A DNA stretch of 64,000 nt from Mycobacterium sp. 155 (GCF_000373905.1 NZ_KB892705.1:3546478-3610477); one strand, 5' to 3'; counted from the first letter of the stretch, positions 10,123-20,485 are shown. Made by a program: numbers and translations. Notes: a model not told the origin generated them from the letters alone.

Positions 10123-11283
10123 TTAGACCAGGCCGCTGATGTAACGCCCGTCGCGCACAGACTCCAGCACGGTGCGCATCGCCTCGGCACTCTGCGCCCA
10201 GGAGAATTCATCACTACGGGTCTGCGCCTTGCTGCCCAGCTGGACCCTCAGCACGCCATCGGCCAGCAGCCGGCCGAGTCCTTCGACGAGGCCGTCGCGG
10301 TCTTCGACCAGTAGCCCGGTCACTCCGTCGACGATCGAATCGGTCAGCCCGCCCGAGGCGCGGTAGCCGATGGTCGGCACGCCGTGCTGGGCGGCCTCGG
10401 TCACCGCCAGCCCCCAACCTTCCTTGCGGGACGGCAGTACATGCACCCAACTCTGTTGCAGCACATGATGTTTGGTCACATCGTCGACGTGGCCGTGGAA
10501 CGTCACCGCGTCGCTGATGCCGAGTAACTCGGCGTGGTCGACCAGGCGCTGCCGCCACCAACCGTCGCCGAGGATGTCCAGGTGCAGGTCCGGGGTGCTG
10601 GCCCGCAGCGTCGCAACCGCTTCCAGCGCGTCCTCGATCTGCTTGTGCGGCACCAGCCGTGACAGCACCACCACCCGCGGTGTGTGCGAGCGCGGGAGTA
10701 CGAGGCTTTGGGCCGGGGCTTCGTCAAGACCGTTGCGTACCACGGCGATTCGACCGGAATCCACACCGAGCTCGTTGAGGTCGCGGGCCGAGGGCAAAGA
10801 CACCGTGACGTACTGGTTGTATCGGTGCAGTCGCGGCGACAACCGCGACTCGACGAACCATCCGACCCGGCCCATCACCGGACCCGCCACGGGCCACAAC
10901 TCACGGTGGCAGTGGTGGACCAGCACCGCCACCCGCCGGCCGAACGCCAGCCGGGCCAGAAATGGCAGACCATTCTGGGTGTCGACGACGACATCAGGCC
11001 TCACGCGCCGCAGCGGCCCCAGACCGATGCGGGCCAGAACCATCGCCAGACCGGCCCAGATGTAGACCGTGTGGCGGCCGCCGGCACGGCTGATCCGCAC
11101 GCCGTCGACGACTTCATCGCGGGCCGCACCCGGATACCGGGCCGTGCGCAGGGTGACATCGACTCCACGACCGGCCAGATACGCGCCAATACGTTGCACA
11201 TAGGCCTCGCTGCCGCCGCCCTGCGGGTGGCCGGTATCGCGCCAGCACAGCAGCAGGACAGAACGGACAGGGCGGTCGGACAT
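10123..11283 (-). CDS. GT4-family glycosyltransferase (Rv0225-like)
   Basis: A GT-B fold retaining glycosyltransferase of 386 residues. The N-terminal domain begins RSVLLLCWRDTGHPQGGGSE, with the glycine-rich acceptor loop. The C-terminal donor domain carries SRKEGWGLAVTEAAQHGVP, containing the conserved E-x7-E nucleotide-sugar motif. The ATG at 11283 (MSDRPV) gives a length like Rv0225; longer in-frame extensions are not supported. It is divergent from the methyltransferase across only 33 bp, so both likely share a promoter region. Donor (probably a GDP- or UDP-sugar) and acceptor are unknown; the context of envelope genes suggests a glycolipid. Confidence 0.87.
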   Translation of the reverse strand: MSDRPVRSVLLLCWRDTGHPQGGGSEAYVQRIGAYLAGRGVDVTLRTARYPGAARDEVVDGVRISRAGGRHTVYIWAGLAMVLARIGLGPLRRVRPDVVVDTQNGLPFLARLAFGRRVAVLVHHCHRELWPVAGPVMGRVGWFVESRLSPRLHRYNQYVTVSLPSARDLNELGVDSGRIAVVRNGLDEAPAQSLVLPRSHTPRVVVLSRLVPHKQIEDALEAVATLRASTPDLHLDILGDGWWRQRLVDHAELLGISDAVTFHGHVDDVTKHHVLQQSWVHVLPSRKEGWGLAVTEAAQHGVPTIGYRASGGLTDSIVDGVTGLLVEDRDGLVEGLGRLLADGVLRVQLGSKAQTRSDEFSWAQSAEAMRTVLESVRDGRYISGLV

Positions 11284-11316
11284 CGTGTCGAGGGTACCGG
11301 TGAGTAGTTTGGGCGG

Positions 11317-12078
11317 GTGCAGCCCACCGCACTCTTCGCCCGCCGGGCCGGCCTGCGGCGCTCGGTGCGCCTGCTGAGCGAGTTCCGCTTCGAGCAGACC
11401 GAACCGGCCCGGTTCTACGGCGCGCTGGCCGAGGACACGGTTGCCATGGTCACCGATCTGTGGACCGGCTGCACCGGTGAACTCGCGACAAGACGCACCG
11501 TTGTCGACGTGGGCGGCGGGCCAGGCTACTTCGCCTCCGTATTCGAGGCCGCTGGGATGCATTACATCGGTGTCGAACCCGATCCGCGCGAAATGCATGC
11601 GGGTCCCGGGGGTGACGCCACTGGCGGCGGGTTCGTGCGGGCATCCGGGATGGCGCTGCCGTTCGCCGACGACAGCGTGGACGTCTGCCTGTCGTCCAAT
11701 GTGGCCGAGCATGTGCCGCAACCGTGGCTGCTGGGTAACGAGATGCTGCGGATCACCCGGCCGGGCGGGTTGGTGGTGCTGTCCTACACGGTGTGGCTGG
11801 GCCCGTTCGGCGGTCACGAGATGGGGCTGACGCACTATCTCGGCGGGGCGCGCGCCGCTGAGATGTACACCCGAAAACACGGCCATCGGCCGAAGAACGA
11901 CTACGGATCATCGCTGTTCGCAGTGTCAGCTGCCGACGGCCTGCAGTGGGCGGCCGGCACTGGAGCGTTGGTCGCCGCGTTTCCCCGCTACCACCCGCGA
12001 TGGGCCTGGTGGATGACATCGGTCCCACGGTTGCGGGAGTTTCTGGTGAGCAACCTGGTACTGGTCCTCCAGCCCTGA
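11317..12078 (+). CDS. Class I SAM-dependent methyltransferase (Rv0224c-like)
   Basis: A 253-residue Rossmann-fold methyltransferase. Motif I is VVDVGGGPGYF (residues ~62-72), the acidic end of beta-2 is IGVEPDP, and the post-I region has SNVAEHVPQPW followed by LLGNEMLRITRPGG. These are typical of Methyltransf_11 enzymes. The GTG start at 11317 is the only reasonable one. It pairs divergently with the GT4 gene, as Rv0224c and Rv0225 do. It may methylate a glycan or lipid made by that enzyme; this is inference. Confidence 0.87.
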   Translation: MQPTALFARRAGLRRSVRLLSEFRFEQTEPARFYGALAEDTVAMVTDLWTGCTGELATRRTVVDVGGGPGYFASVFEAAGMHYIGVEPDPREMHAGPGGDATGGGFVRASGMALPFADDSVDVCLSSNVAEHVPQPWLLGNEMLRITRPGGLVVLSYTVWLGPFGGHEMGLTHYLGGARAAEMYTRKHGHRPKNDYGSSLFAVSAADGLQWAAGTGALVAAFPRYHPRWAWWMTSVPRLREFLVSNLVLVLQP

Positions 12079-12124
12079 GAATCCGCCGGGTCAGACAAAC
12101 CGTTAGACCCCGAAGAACGGCAAC

Positions 12125-12144
12125 CCTGCCAGGAAATTGGCAGG
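12125..12144 (+). terminator. Small hairpin after methyltransferase gene
   Basis: CCTGCCA (12125-12131) pairs perfectly with TGGCAGG (12138-12144) around a six-base loop. There is no U-tract. It could end the methyltransferase transcript. Confidence 0.4.
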
Positions 12145-12166
12145 CAATGGTCAGGTTGCTTAGCTA
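12137..12166 (+). promoter_or_regulatory. Possible sigma-A promoter for small protein gene
   Basis: TTGGCA (12137-12142) and TAGCTA (12161-12166) are spaced by 18 bases, about 50 bp before the start of the small gene. The -10 match is only fair. Confidence 0.35.
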
Positions 12167-12217
12167 CGGTGGCGCCCATTCGACCACCCGTAGCAAACGA
12201 CTCTAGGGAGAAGCCCG

Positions 12218-12439
12218 ATGGCAGTCTCGGTTGATCTGGCCAAATCGCTCAACAAGGCCTACGAGGAGAAGACCCTCAAAGACATCCTGGATGCGTCGCC
12301 TGCGGCGCTGGCCGGCGTCACCGACGCCGACGCTAAGCATCTCGAGGAAGCGTTCAACATCAAAACCGTGCGCCAGCTGGGCGCCAACAAGTTCTTCACC
12401 GTCGCCGCGGCCCTGGTGGCGCTGGAGAACGCCGGCTGA
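12218..12439 (+). CDS. Small helix-hairpin-helix-like protein, 73 aa
   Basis: A short acidic, all-helical protein with good codon usage and a clear GGGAGAAG ribosome site. The segment ALAGVTDADAKHLEEAFNI, then TVRQLG, resembles a helix-hairpin-helix unit (L-x-G-V-x-x-x-x-x-x-x-L...I-x-T-V-x-x-L), as found in DNA-binding or DUF4332-type proteins. It is one HhH unit only, so DNA binding is uncertain. It is monocistronic: a possible promoter precedes it and a long palindrome follows. I do not recognise a named family. Confidence 0.8.
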   Translation: MAVSVDLAKSLNKAYEEKTLKDILDASPAALAGVTDADAKHLEEAFNIKTVRQLGANKFFTVAAALVALENAG

Positions 12440-12485
12440 TTTCCCTCGCGAGCAGCGGCGGGCGAAAAAAGAGGGCCTTCGTGCC

Positions 12486-12528
12486 GTCGGCCGGGCTATA
12501 TCGACGATGTCGACATAGCCCGGCCGAC
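12486..12528. terminator. Perfect 14-bp-arm inverted repeat between convergent genes
   Basis: GTCGGCCGGGCTAT (12486-12499) pairs exactly with 12515-12528, leaving a 15-base loop that itself contains CGA/TCG pairing. There is no T-run on either strand. It lies between the convergent small gene and the APC permease, so it probably works as a bidirectional terminator. Confidence 0.7.
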
Positions 12529-12555
12529 AAACACCTGTCTGACGGTGGATCGAGG

Positions 12556-14061
12556 CTAGGGTGTGCCGCGTCCTTGAATCTCTGCGGTTGAATCAGACTC
12601 TGCGCCAGTAGCGGGTGCGTGCACGGTGAGTGCATCGTCCGATTTGCCCTTACCGGACCTCAACTCGTACTGCGTATACAGCCAGATCGGTATGAATACC
12701 GCCAGCACGACGAAGCCCAGCAAGGTTGAGGTCCAACCGATTTCGAGGCTGTTGAGGTAGACCACACCGATCACACACAGCGGCACATTGAACAGGCCGA
12801 AGCCCAGGGCCACCCACTTCCAGCCCATGGGTGCCTTGAAAGGTCGTTCCAGGTTGGCGAACGCTGGATTCGTCTTGGCTTTGAAGTAGGCGAACAGGCC
12901 GATGCCGTTGGCGCAGGTATAGCCGATGGCTGAAGCCGCCAGGATCGCCGGGATGGATCCGATGAAGAGCAGCGCCAGGTTGAATGCCGCGGCGGCAAAC
13001 ATGGCAACGAACGGGGTTCCCCGCCGATTCGTGTGGCCGAGTACTCGGGGCAGGTTTCCTTCCTCTGCCATGGAGTGCAGGGCGCGGGCGGAACCCAGAT
13101 AAGCGGTTTGGATGATCAGGATCATCGCCGCGATCAGCATGATGATGGTGACCGTGGTACCGGCATCGCCGAAGACGGCGTGGGCGACGGGGACGAGCGG
13201 TGAGATGGGTTCGGCCTGCACACCATCGACACCGAGGACACCGATGACTACGGCCTGCACCAGGACGAACGAGAAGAAGCAGATGACACCGCAGGTATAC
13301 AGCGCTTTGGGGACGTCCTTGCCGGGATTCTTGTATTCGGGGGCGTAGATGGCGGCCGTTTCCCAGCCTCCGGTACTCCACAGTGCGATGGCAAAGAGGC
13401 CGAAGAGGATCAGGATGTGATGTGAGTTCCAGGACCAGTCGGACGGCATCCAGTTGGCGGTGATGTTGGCCATGTCAACATGGCCGGTGGCAAAGGGTGC
13501 GATGGTCAGGACGGCCAGGGGGATCAGTGACACGGCTGCGAGGATGTAACCGAGGATGGCGCCGTCCTTGAGTCCGAACCAGTTCACCACGGACAAGAGG
13601 GTGAAGATGACCACGCCCGAGATCAGGCCAAGCTGGTATTCGCTGAAGTGTGCGGCCAGCCCCGGAAACAGCCCCTCCAGGTAACCGCCGACCAGGATGG
13701 AGAAGATCGACAGCACCGAGCTCCAGGCGAGGGCGTAGAACCACGCACAGGAGCCGCCGAGCAGTTTGCCCTTGTCGTATTTGCCTTTGTAGTTTTCGGT
13801 GCGGAACACCTGCTGCACGAAACCGGGCAGGCCAGAGGCTTCGGGGAAGGTGGTGGCCAATTCGGCGTAGGCGGTGTTCTGGAAGAAGGTCTGAACGATT
13901 GACAGTCCCCAGACAAGGATCGCGGCGGCCGCCACGTAGCTGGGCAAGTAGCCCAAGGATGGCAGGATCAGCAAGGGCACACCCAGCGCGATGGCCAGCC
14001 CTTGCTTCCAGTCGATCGACCGTTTCAGGTGATCGGCTCCATCCAAAGTTTCTTGACTCAT
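12556..14061 (-). CDS. APC-superfamily amino acid/amine permease
   Basis: A 501-residue transporter with about twelve hydrophobic helices. The first helices (LAIALGVPLLILPSLG, then VQTFFQNTAYAELATTFPEASG) show the APC pattern in which a GxG-like unwound segment in TM1 and the PEASG motif shape the substrate pocket. Such permeases carry amino acids, ethanolamine or other amines by proton or sodium symport. ATG 14061 follows AAAGGAAA. It is the last gene of a five-gene same-strand cluster with two cupins, a TetR and a trimethylamine-monooxygenase homologue. I infer it imports the amine substrate of that cluster; which amine is not shown. Confidence 0.85.
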   Translation of the reverse strand: MSQETLDGADHLKRSIDWKQGLAIALGVPLLILPSLGYLPSYVAAAAILVWGLSIVQTFFQNTAYAELATTFPEASGLPGFVQQVFRTENYKGKYDKGKLLGGSCAWFYALAWSSVLSIFSILVGGYLEGLFPGLAAHFSEYQLGLISGVVIFTLLSVVNWFGLKDGAILGYILAAVSLIPLAVLTIAPFATGHVDMANITANWMPSDWSWNSHHILILFGLFAIALWSTGGWETAAIYAPEYKNPGKDVPKALYTCGVICFFSFVLVQAVVIGVLGVDGVQAEPISPLVPVAHAVFGDAGTTVTIIMLIAAMILIIQTAYLGSARALHSMAEEGNLPRVLGHTNRRGTPFVAMFAAAAFNLALLFIGSIPAILAASAIGYTCANGIGLFAYFKAKTNPAFANLERPFKAPMGWKWVALGFGLFNVPLCVIGVVYLNSLEIGWTSTLLGFVVLAVFIPIWLYTQYELRSGKGKSDDALTVHAPATGAESDSTAEIQGRGTP

Positions 14062-14299
14062 GAGATTTTCCTTTGGTTACGGCGAAAAACTATAAATAGT
14101 CCTACTGACAATTAGAGAGGGCGTTACCTGCCGTCGTCCGGCAGGAACAGCAAGAGCAATCGGGCCGACAGCTCTAAGGTGGATGCCCTCGGCGGCACCG
14201 ATCACCGCCAAGTAAAAAACGCACGAGACCGAGGCGTACGCGGATATTGGGCAGGCCGTACGTTTGTTGTCTGCGAGCGGCCGGGTAGGGGCATGAATT

Positions 14300-14710
14300 T
14301 CAGATTTCGAAGTAGCGGAAGGAGTGGGATTCCAAACCGTCCGGGTTGGGTCCGTAAGCGGTGAGCATCCGCGCGTAGACGGGCGCCCAGTATCGGCCCA
14401 AGCGTCCGGCATTCACGCGAGCGGAGTCTCCCGGTCGCAGAACGACAGTCTCGCCATCGCACTCGATGTGAAGTTCACCTTCCACAACGAAAGCCGTTTC
14501 GGCATGGGGATGGAAGTCCTCCCAACCACAGCGATCCATCTCCCACTCGGAGAGTATGAAATCATCCCAAGCGCCCACGGGATCAGCGTTTACGAACCTG
14601 CAGCGCATCCTGGGCCATTCGTCACCAAAGGTCTGCATGGGCTTCGCGGGCCAGGAATCGATCGCTTTCCCCGTCGTCACTGTCGAAGACGGGTTGGTGG
14701 GTTTCGTCAT
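14300..14710 (-). CDS. Cupin-fold protein with partial metal site
   Basis: A 136-residue single-domain cupin starting at ATG 14710 behind GGAAAG. Cupin motif 1 is WEDFHPHAETAFVVEGEL, with the HxH pair, Glu and terminal Gly retained. Motif 2 is VVLRPGDSARVNAG, with the turn PGD but an Arg/Asn where the fourth ligand His is usual. It may bind a metal weakly or serve as a small-molecule binding or isomerase/lyase domain. It lies between the permease and TetR genes of the amine cluster. A perfect palindrome at 14734-14746 lies just upstream. Function unknown; possibly processing of the oxidised amine. Confidence 0.8.
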   Translation of the reverse strand: MTKPTNPSSTVTTGKAIDSWPAKPMQTFGDEWPRMRCRFVNADPVGAWDDFILSEWEMDRCGWEDFHPHAETAFVVEGELHIECDGETVVLRPGDSARVNAGRLGRYWAPVYARMLTAYGPNPDGLESHSFRYFEI

Positions 14711-14733
14711 TTGCTTTCCGTTTCTCAGAGCAA

Positions 14734-14746
14734 TCCGTATTACGGA
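14734..14746. promoter_or_regulatory. Palindrome upstream of cupin gene
   Basis: TCCGTATTACGGA is a perfect 13-base palindrome 24 bp before the cupin start codon. It could be an operator for the TetR protein encoded just upstream. Confidence 0.35.
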
Positions 14747-14968
14747 AAGCTCGGGTTTCAATAATTCAGGAAAAGGAAGTCAGGACGATCCCGATGGGCA
14801 ACAGCCCTCAGAGAAATCGGGGGACCCTGTCAACCTTTCTGACACAGCGTTTCCGGCAACTACGCCAATGAAACACCCTAGGCCCCTCCGTCACTGACCA
14901 GGTCTCTCGCCACGGCCAGCGTAGAGTCCAGATCGGCTGTTGAGTTGATGCCGTGACGGCCCACGGGT

Positions 14969-15556
14969 TTAAACACCGGCCTTGATCAGAAGTGCATCAA
15001 CCATTGTGAAGAACATGGCGCGGAAATCGATCGCCGTCGGGTCGGTCATATATTGAATGGCCGCTCCATCGTAGATCATCAGAAATGACCGTACGAGCGT
15101 AGTGATGTCCATGACACACTTGTCACCGTTGTTTTCGGCTGCGGCGGAGAAGATATTTCCCAGCTCCACGACGTAGGCAGGATAAATCTTCGCGGCCAGC
15201 GGGCTTACGGAAGCATTACGCGTTGCCCACAGGATGAGTTCGATCTCGGCGAGGAGGCTTGCGGGCTCTTCCGTCAACATGCGCCAGTACTCTTCGGCCA
15301 CTTGTTCCACGGCCTTACGGAGTCCCAGGTGAACCACAATGCTGCGAGAAAATTGGTTCAAGTTCTTCAACCAAGCTTCGGCGGCCGCGTCCATGAGCTC
15401 GCTCTTATCCTCGAAGCAATAGTGTGCGGTCGCCAAGGGTGCCTTGGCCTCCTTGGCGATGGCCCGCATGGTCACTGACTGAACACCTTTACGCCGCATT
15501 AGTTCCAGAGTCGCTGAAATCAGCTGCCCTCTTCGCTCGTCTGCGGATACCCGCAT
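14969..15556 (-). CDS. TetR-family transcriptional regulator
   Basis: A 195-residue one-component regulator. The N-terminal helix-turn-helix reads ISATLELMRRKGVQSVTMRAIAKEAKAPLATAHYCFEDKSELMDA, the standard TetR arrangement with Y-x-F-x-x-K at the end of the recognition helix. The C-terminal ligand domain is divergent. I start at ATG 15556 (MRVSAD), preceded by GGAGGGG; an upstream GTG is less likely. It lies inside the amine cluster in the same orientation, so it is probably the local regulator, sensing the amine or its oxide. Palindromes at 14734, 17272, 17314 and 18040 are candidate operators. Confidence 0.88.
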   Translation of the reverse strand: MRVSADERRGQLISATLELMRRKGVQSVTMRAIAKEAKAPLATAHYCFEDKSELMDAAAEAWLKNLNQFSRSIVVHLGLRKAVEQVAEEYWRMLTEEPASLLAEIELILWATRNASVSPLAAKIYPAYVVELGNIFSAAAENNGDKCVMDITTLVRSFLMIYDGAAIQYMTDPTAIDFRAMFFTMVDALLIKAGV

Positions 15557-15667
15557 AGCCACCCCTCCAGTCACCTGATTTCGGTCCGTCTGAGACTCTT
15601 CCCCAAGACTATTGCTTGAACTACAGAGTTTCCCATCTTGCGAAAAGCAGGTGACTGGAGCATCGGC

Positions 15668-17464
<1,797 letters not shown>

Positions 17465-17848
17465 CTACGGCGCGAAGGTGCGATCGCCGACGAAGAATCC
17501 GAGCGCGTACTCAGGAGTCTCGAACTTCACGGTGGTTCCCTTGGGGAAGAACAGCACGTCGCGCTCCTTGGCGTGCGTGACCTCGCCAGTGTCCTGGTCG
17601 GTCAGGATGAACTCACCCTTAACCACAAGCTTCATCTCGTCGTAGGTGTAGGTGTACACCAACGGCTCCGACTTCTTCAGCTCGAAGAACCCGGAACACA
17701 TGACCGTACCCTCCGGGTTGTGCAAGGAGTCGGCGATGGCGGCGACGACACCGGCCTCGTTCATGCTCGGCAACCCCTCGTAACCCTTCTCCACCTTGTG
17801 GATAGCGCCGGCCTTGCTCAGGGTTCCAACGGTCGTGATTTCGCTCAT
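17465..17848 (-). CDS. EutQ-like cupin protein
   Basis: A 127-residue cupin resembling the C-terminal domain of EutQ, a protein of ethanolamine utilisation. The first cupin motif reads EPLVYTYTYDEMKLVVKGEF: the metal-binding His residues are replaced by Tyr while Glu and Gly remain, as in EutQ. The second motif RDVLFFPKGTTVKFETP keeps P-x-G but lacks the His. It is therefore probably not a classical metal dioxygenase. ATG 17848 follows GGAGTAA. It is the first gene of the amine cluster, directly behind the regulatory region at 17849-18060. Its role next to a Tmm-type enzyme is unknown. Confidence 0.82.
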   Translation of the reverse strand: MSEITTVGTLSKAGAIHKVEKGYEGLPSMNEAGVVAAIADSLHNPEGTVMCSGFFELKKSEPLVYTYTYDEMKLVVKGEFILTDQDTGEVTHAKERDVLFFPKGTTVKFETPEYALGFFVGDRTFAP

Positions 17849-17996
17849 GGTTACTCCAATTCGTGTGGTGTGGAAAATTACTGCTCAGTCGAGCTGTACG
17901 GCTCAGGTAAAACTGTTGGCCTTTGGTGCATATATCTGGATATGGGCTTTGCCGATTCCTAGCGGGCCAACCGAATTCTGCTCCTCACTCGCCTGG

Positions 17997-18012
17997 TGTG
18001 ATGCCGATCACG
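17997..18012. promoter_or_regulatory. CRP-like binding-site candidate ahead of amine cluster
   Basis: TGTGATGCCGATCACG differs from the TGTGA-N6-TCACA consensus at one position. It lies 149 bp upstream of the EutQ-like cupin start, a distance compatible with control of the cluster promoter. Confidence 0.45.
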
Positions 18013-18039
18013 TGCACTCACTCAATGAGAGTGACATGG

Positions 18040-18060
18040 ACGGTTGTTCATGTCAACCGT
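18040..18060. promoter_or_regulatory. Inverted-repeat operator candidate
   Basis: ACGGTTG-TTCATGT-CAACCGT is a perfect 7+7 inverted repeat; flanking bases extend the arms to 9 of 10 matches. The size and symmetry fit a dimeric repressor such as the TetR encoded in the cluster. Confidence 0.45.
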
Positions 18061-18149
18061 TCAAGAAAGTTTTTTTGAGCACCGCCGGTGTCGAGGCCGA
18101 GCAGGGCCAGGTTGTGCCCTGCCCTTTATAGCCACTGACCAGGTGCGGA

Positions 18150-18173
18150 GTCGCGGACCAACATGTCCGCGAC
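18150..18173 (-). terminator. Hairpin downstream of the RibD-like gene
   Basis: GTCGCGGAC (18150-18158) pairs perfectly with GTCCGCGAC (18165-18173). It lies 70 bp past the stop of the minus-strand reductase gene and before the amine cluster promoter region. No T-tract. Confidence 0.45.
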
Positions 18174-18243
18174 GAACGCCGTAGCGCCAGGCCGATGCCC
18201 ACGATGCGGCGGGTTCGGCTTTCCCGAGGTTCGCTTTGGCGAG

Positions 18244-18771
18244 CTAGGCCCTCGTCCAACGGGCACACACGAAATCACCGTTGACCGCAGAGGATTCCAA
18301 CACCCACTCCGAACGCAGCGGCAGCACCGGCGAGCCCGCGCCGAGCGTGCACGGCGCGTAGCTGACCACCAATTCGTCCACCAGCCCTGCCGCCACGAAC
18401 TGCGCCGCGACGTCACCACCGCCGATCACCCAGACGTCCTTCCCCGCTGCCGCCGCCACAAGTGTCGGGTGCAACGCGGCGACCTCACCGTCGAAAGCCT
18501 GCACCGAATGCCCGGCACTCACCGCGGTGACGATGTCAGGCCGGTGGGTCAATACCCAGGCCGGTTGTTCGTACGACCACTCACCGCTGTTCCTCACGAT
18601 CCACTCGTAGGTGTCCGCACCCATCGCGAGTGCCCCGACGGTTTTGATGAAGTCGTCGTAGCCGAAGGGCCCGTCGGGGTCGATCGTCCGGGAGATCAGC
18701 CAGTCCAGGCTGCCCTCCGCGTCCACGAGGTAACCATCCAGGCTTGAGCCGGTGTAGTAGACCGTTTTCAC
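18244..18771 (-). CDS. Dihydrofolate-reductase-like / RibD C-terminal domain protein
   Basis: A 175-residue NADPH-binding reductase-fold protein. The N-terminus YYTGSSLDGYLVDAEGSLDWL is the hallmark of the YyaP/RibD_C group, and DVWVIGGGDVAAQFVAAGLVDELVVSYAP carries the glycine-rich cofactor loop. These proteins reduce pterin- or flavin-precursor-like substrates, but most members have no proven function. GTG 18771 follows a purine-rich GGGGAGAG. It lies 74 bp after the arylamine N-acetyltransferase on the same strand and may be co-transcribed. Confidence 0.85.
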   Translation of the reverse strand: MKTVYYTGSSLDGYLVDAEGSLDWLISRTIDPDGPFGYDDFIKTVGALAMGADTYEWIVRNSGEWSYEQPAWVLTHRPDIVTAVSAGHSVQAFDGEVAALHPTLVAAAAGKDVWVIGGGDVAAQFVAAGLVDELVVSYAPCTLGAGSPVLPLRSEWVLESSAVNGDFVCARWTRA

Positions 18772-18845
18772 TGCTCACTCTCCCCTCATCGATGCCATGC
18801 AGCTGAAAGGATTCCGGTGGCTCACACAACGCGTCGATCACGGCG

Positions 18846-19694
18846 TCAGCTGTCGAGCACGTCGTCGATCCTCGCTTCGAGGTCGACGTGGTCCCCAAGG
18901 TCGCCCAGATCGATGCCGAACCGGCTGGTGAGTTCGTCGAGCACCTGGACGGCCGTGTCGAAGCGCACCCGCTCGGTGGTTCTCCCCTTGTGGATAGCCA
19001 GGTTCCGGCCCCGCAGGTTATAGCGGGCGTCGTCGGTGACCAGCGCCGCGGTCAGACCGGTGACGAAGATTCCACCGGGATACGTTGAGACATACCAACT
19101 TCCCACCTCGAGGTCAATCCGCTGCTGCGGCACCGTGGTGAAGGTATACAGCGGCAACCACTCGTCACGGATCTGCGTTTGCAGGACGTATCCGCCTTCA
19201 TGCTCCAGCAGCCGGTACGGCTCGTGACGGGTCTGCTGCACGGGTCCGGTGACGAGCCGTACTGGCGAGGACGGCGTCTGTCCACCGAATCCGACGTCGA
19301 CCAGATAGCGCTCGTCCGCACCCGGTGCCGTCACAGCCAGGACGTTATGGGTCTGTGCCGGCAGTGGCGCGGCGGGCTGACGCATCCACAGCACCCGGCA
19401 GGACAGCCGCTCAACCCCAAAACCCAACCCGTCGAGCACGTAGCCGAGCAAGCCGTTGTGTTCGTAGCAGTACCCGCCGCGGCGCCGGGTCACCAGCTTG
19501 TCGGCCAGAGCCTCGGCGCTCAAGTCGACCACCGGGATACCCAGCAACGGGTCGAGGTTCTCGAACGGGATGGACCGGTTGTGTGCGGCGACGATGTCGC
19601 GCAGCGTGTCCAGGTCGGCATGCGCCGGGCCCTGATAACCGATCCTGCCGAAGTATCCGTCGAGGTCGATTGCCGATGTGCCCACAATCGCCAA
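18846..19694 (-). CDS. nat: Arylamine N-acetyltransferase
   Basis: Cytosolic acetyl-CoA:arylamine N-acetyltransferase, 282 residues. The catalytic triad is C76, H116 and D133, with the same spacing as the C70/H110/D127 triad of mycobacterial NAT. The Cys lies in RRGGYCYEHNG and the His in PAQTHNVL. NATs acetylate aromatic amines and hydrazines, including isoniazid, and in mycobacteria have been linked to cholesterol catabolism and envelope lipids. The start at TTG 19694 is supported by GAGGAAG five bases upstream; a GTG three codons in is possible. It is not near the cholesterol genes here. Confidence 0.92.
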   Translation of the reverse strand: MAIVGTSAIDLDGYFGRIGYQGPAHADLDTLRDIVAAHNRSIPFENLDPLLGIPVVDLSAEALADKLVTRRRGGYCYEHNGLLGYVLDGLGFGVERLSCRVLWMRQPAAPLPAQTHNVLAVTAPGADERYLVDVGFGGQTPSSPVRLVTGPVQQTRHEPYRLLEHEGGYVLQTQIRDEWLPLYTFTTVPQQRIDLEVGSWYVSTYPGGIFVTGLTAALVTDDARYNLRGRNLAIHKGRTTERVRFDTAVQVLDELTSRFGIDLGDLGDHVDLEARIDDVLDS

Positions 19695-19743
19695 TGATGC
19701 TTCCTCAACAGCGGTTCAGGTCAAGCGAGGGCAGACTTGTGTC

Positions 19744-20316
19744 ATGGCCGCGCACCTCACCGAGCCACTCCGGGAAGATCTGCTCGTCCGATGGTCGGAG
19801 TCCCACCGCAAGCACCACAACGTCGAGCATCTGCACGAGCTCCTGGACGCGGTCCAGTCGCTCGCCGATGATGGCCTGAGTTTCGACCGCGAGGCCGTCG
19901 AGTTGGCGGCGTGGTTCCATGACGCGATCTACGAGATCGGCCGAGACGACAACGAAAACCGCTCCGCAGACTTGGCGCGCGAACTCCTGGCGTCGTCCCC
20001 GGTGCGCGACGAGGTGGCCCGGCTGGTGCTGGTCACCAAGGCTCACGACGTCACCGGCGACGACGTCAATGCCGCGGTGCTCAGCGATGCCGACTTGTCG
20101 GTGCTCGGCGCAACCCCCGCCCGCTACCAGCGGTATGCCGCCGCAGTGCGCGAAGAGCACCGCGCGGTTGCCGACGACGTGTTCAAGCCGGCGCGGGCAA
20201 GGATGCTCGCCGAGTTGCTGGACGGGACGATCTTCCACACGGCGCCCGGCCGGGACCGCTGGGAGGCGCAGGCCAGGCGCAATGTCACGGCAGAAATTAC
20301 CGCGCTGATCAGCTGA
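19744..20316 (+). CDS. HD-domain predicted metal-dependent phosphohydrolase
   Basis: A 190-residue protein of the HD superfamily. Metal ligands are visible as His in HRKHHNVEHLHELLDAV and the His-Asp doublet in LAAWFHDAIYEIG, followed by a later Asp in VLSDADLSVLG. This spacing is typical of COG4339-type predicted phosphohydrolases. ATG 19744 is chosen; the frame is open further upstream but that part overlaps the NAT promoter. Divergent from nat across 49 bp. Substrate unknown. Confidence 0.82.
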   Translation: MAAHLTEPLREDLLVRWSESHRKHHNVEHLHELLDAVQSLADDGLSFDREAVELAAWFHDAIYEIGRDDNENRSADLARELLASSPVRDEVARLVLVTKAHDVTGDDVNAAVLSDADLSVLGATPARYQRYAAAVREEHRAVADDVFKPARARMLAELLDGTIFHTAPGRDRWEAQARRNVTAEITALIS

Positions 20317-20485
20317 CGCCGTGGTCAGACGGCGCGGGTGTGCGCGGTACGACCCGCCGGCCCGCCAAACAGCGCGAGATTGCAACCGGCAAGGTCGTTT
20401 TGGCCAGACGAGACCACCCGCACCCTACAGTTGTTGGGTGTCCCCGCATGTCGACGCCGCCGCTGCGCGACGAGGAGCCACCGCC

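Larger units (their letters stand above)
17849..18243. promoter_or_regulatory. 395-bp regulatory region upstream of the amine cluster
   Basis: No convincing gene. Listed sites: a CRP-like box (17997-18012), CACTC-N5-GAGTG (18018-18032) and an inverted repeat at 18040-18060. A T-run at 18068-18074 and a GC hairpin at 18150-18173 follow. It most likely contains the main promoter of the minus-strand amine cluster. Confidence 0.45.

Noticed and set aside
9957..10139. Short plus-strand frame of 60 codons in the repeat region.
   Set aside because: No ribosome site, no coding character, and it is built from repeat sequence.
18129..18180. Hairpin region resembling part of a tRNA.
   Set aside because: Only one good stem; no anticodon or T-arm pattern can be drawn.
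18163..18747. Plus-strand frame starting with CPRCGG, resembling a small zinc ribbon.
   Set aside because: Nearly all of it is antisense to the RibD-like gene and only one Cys pair is present.
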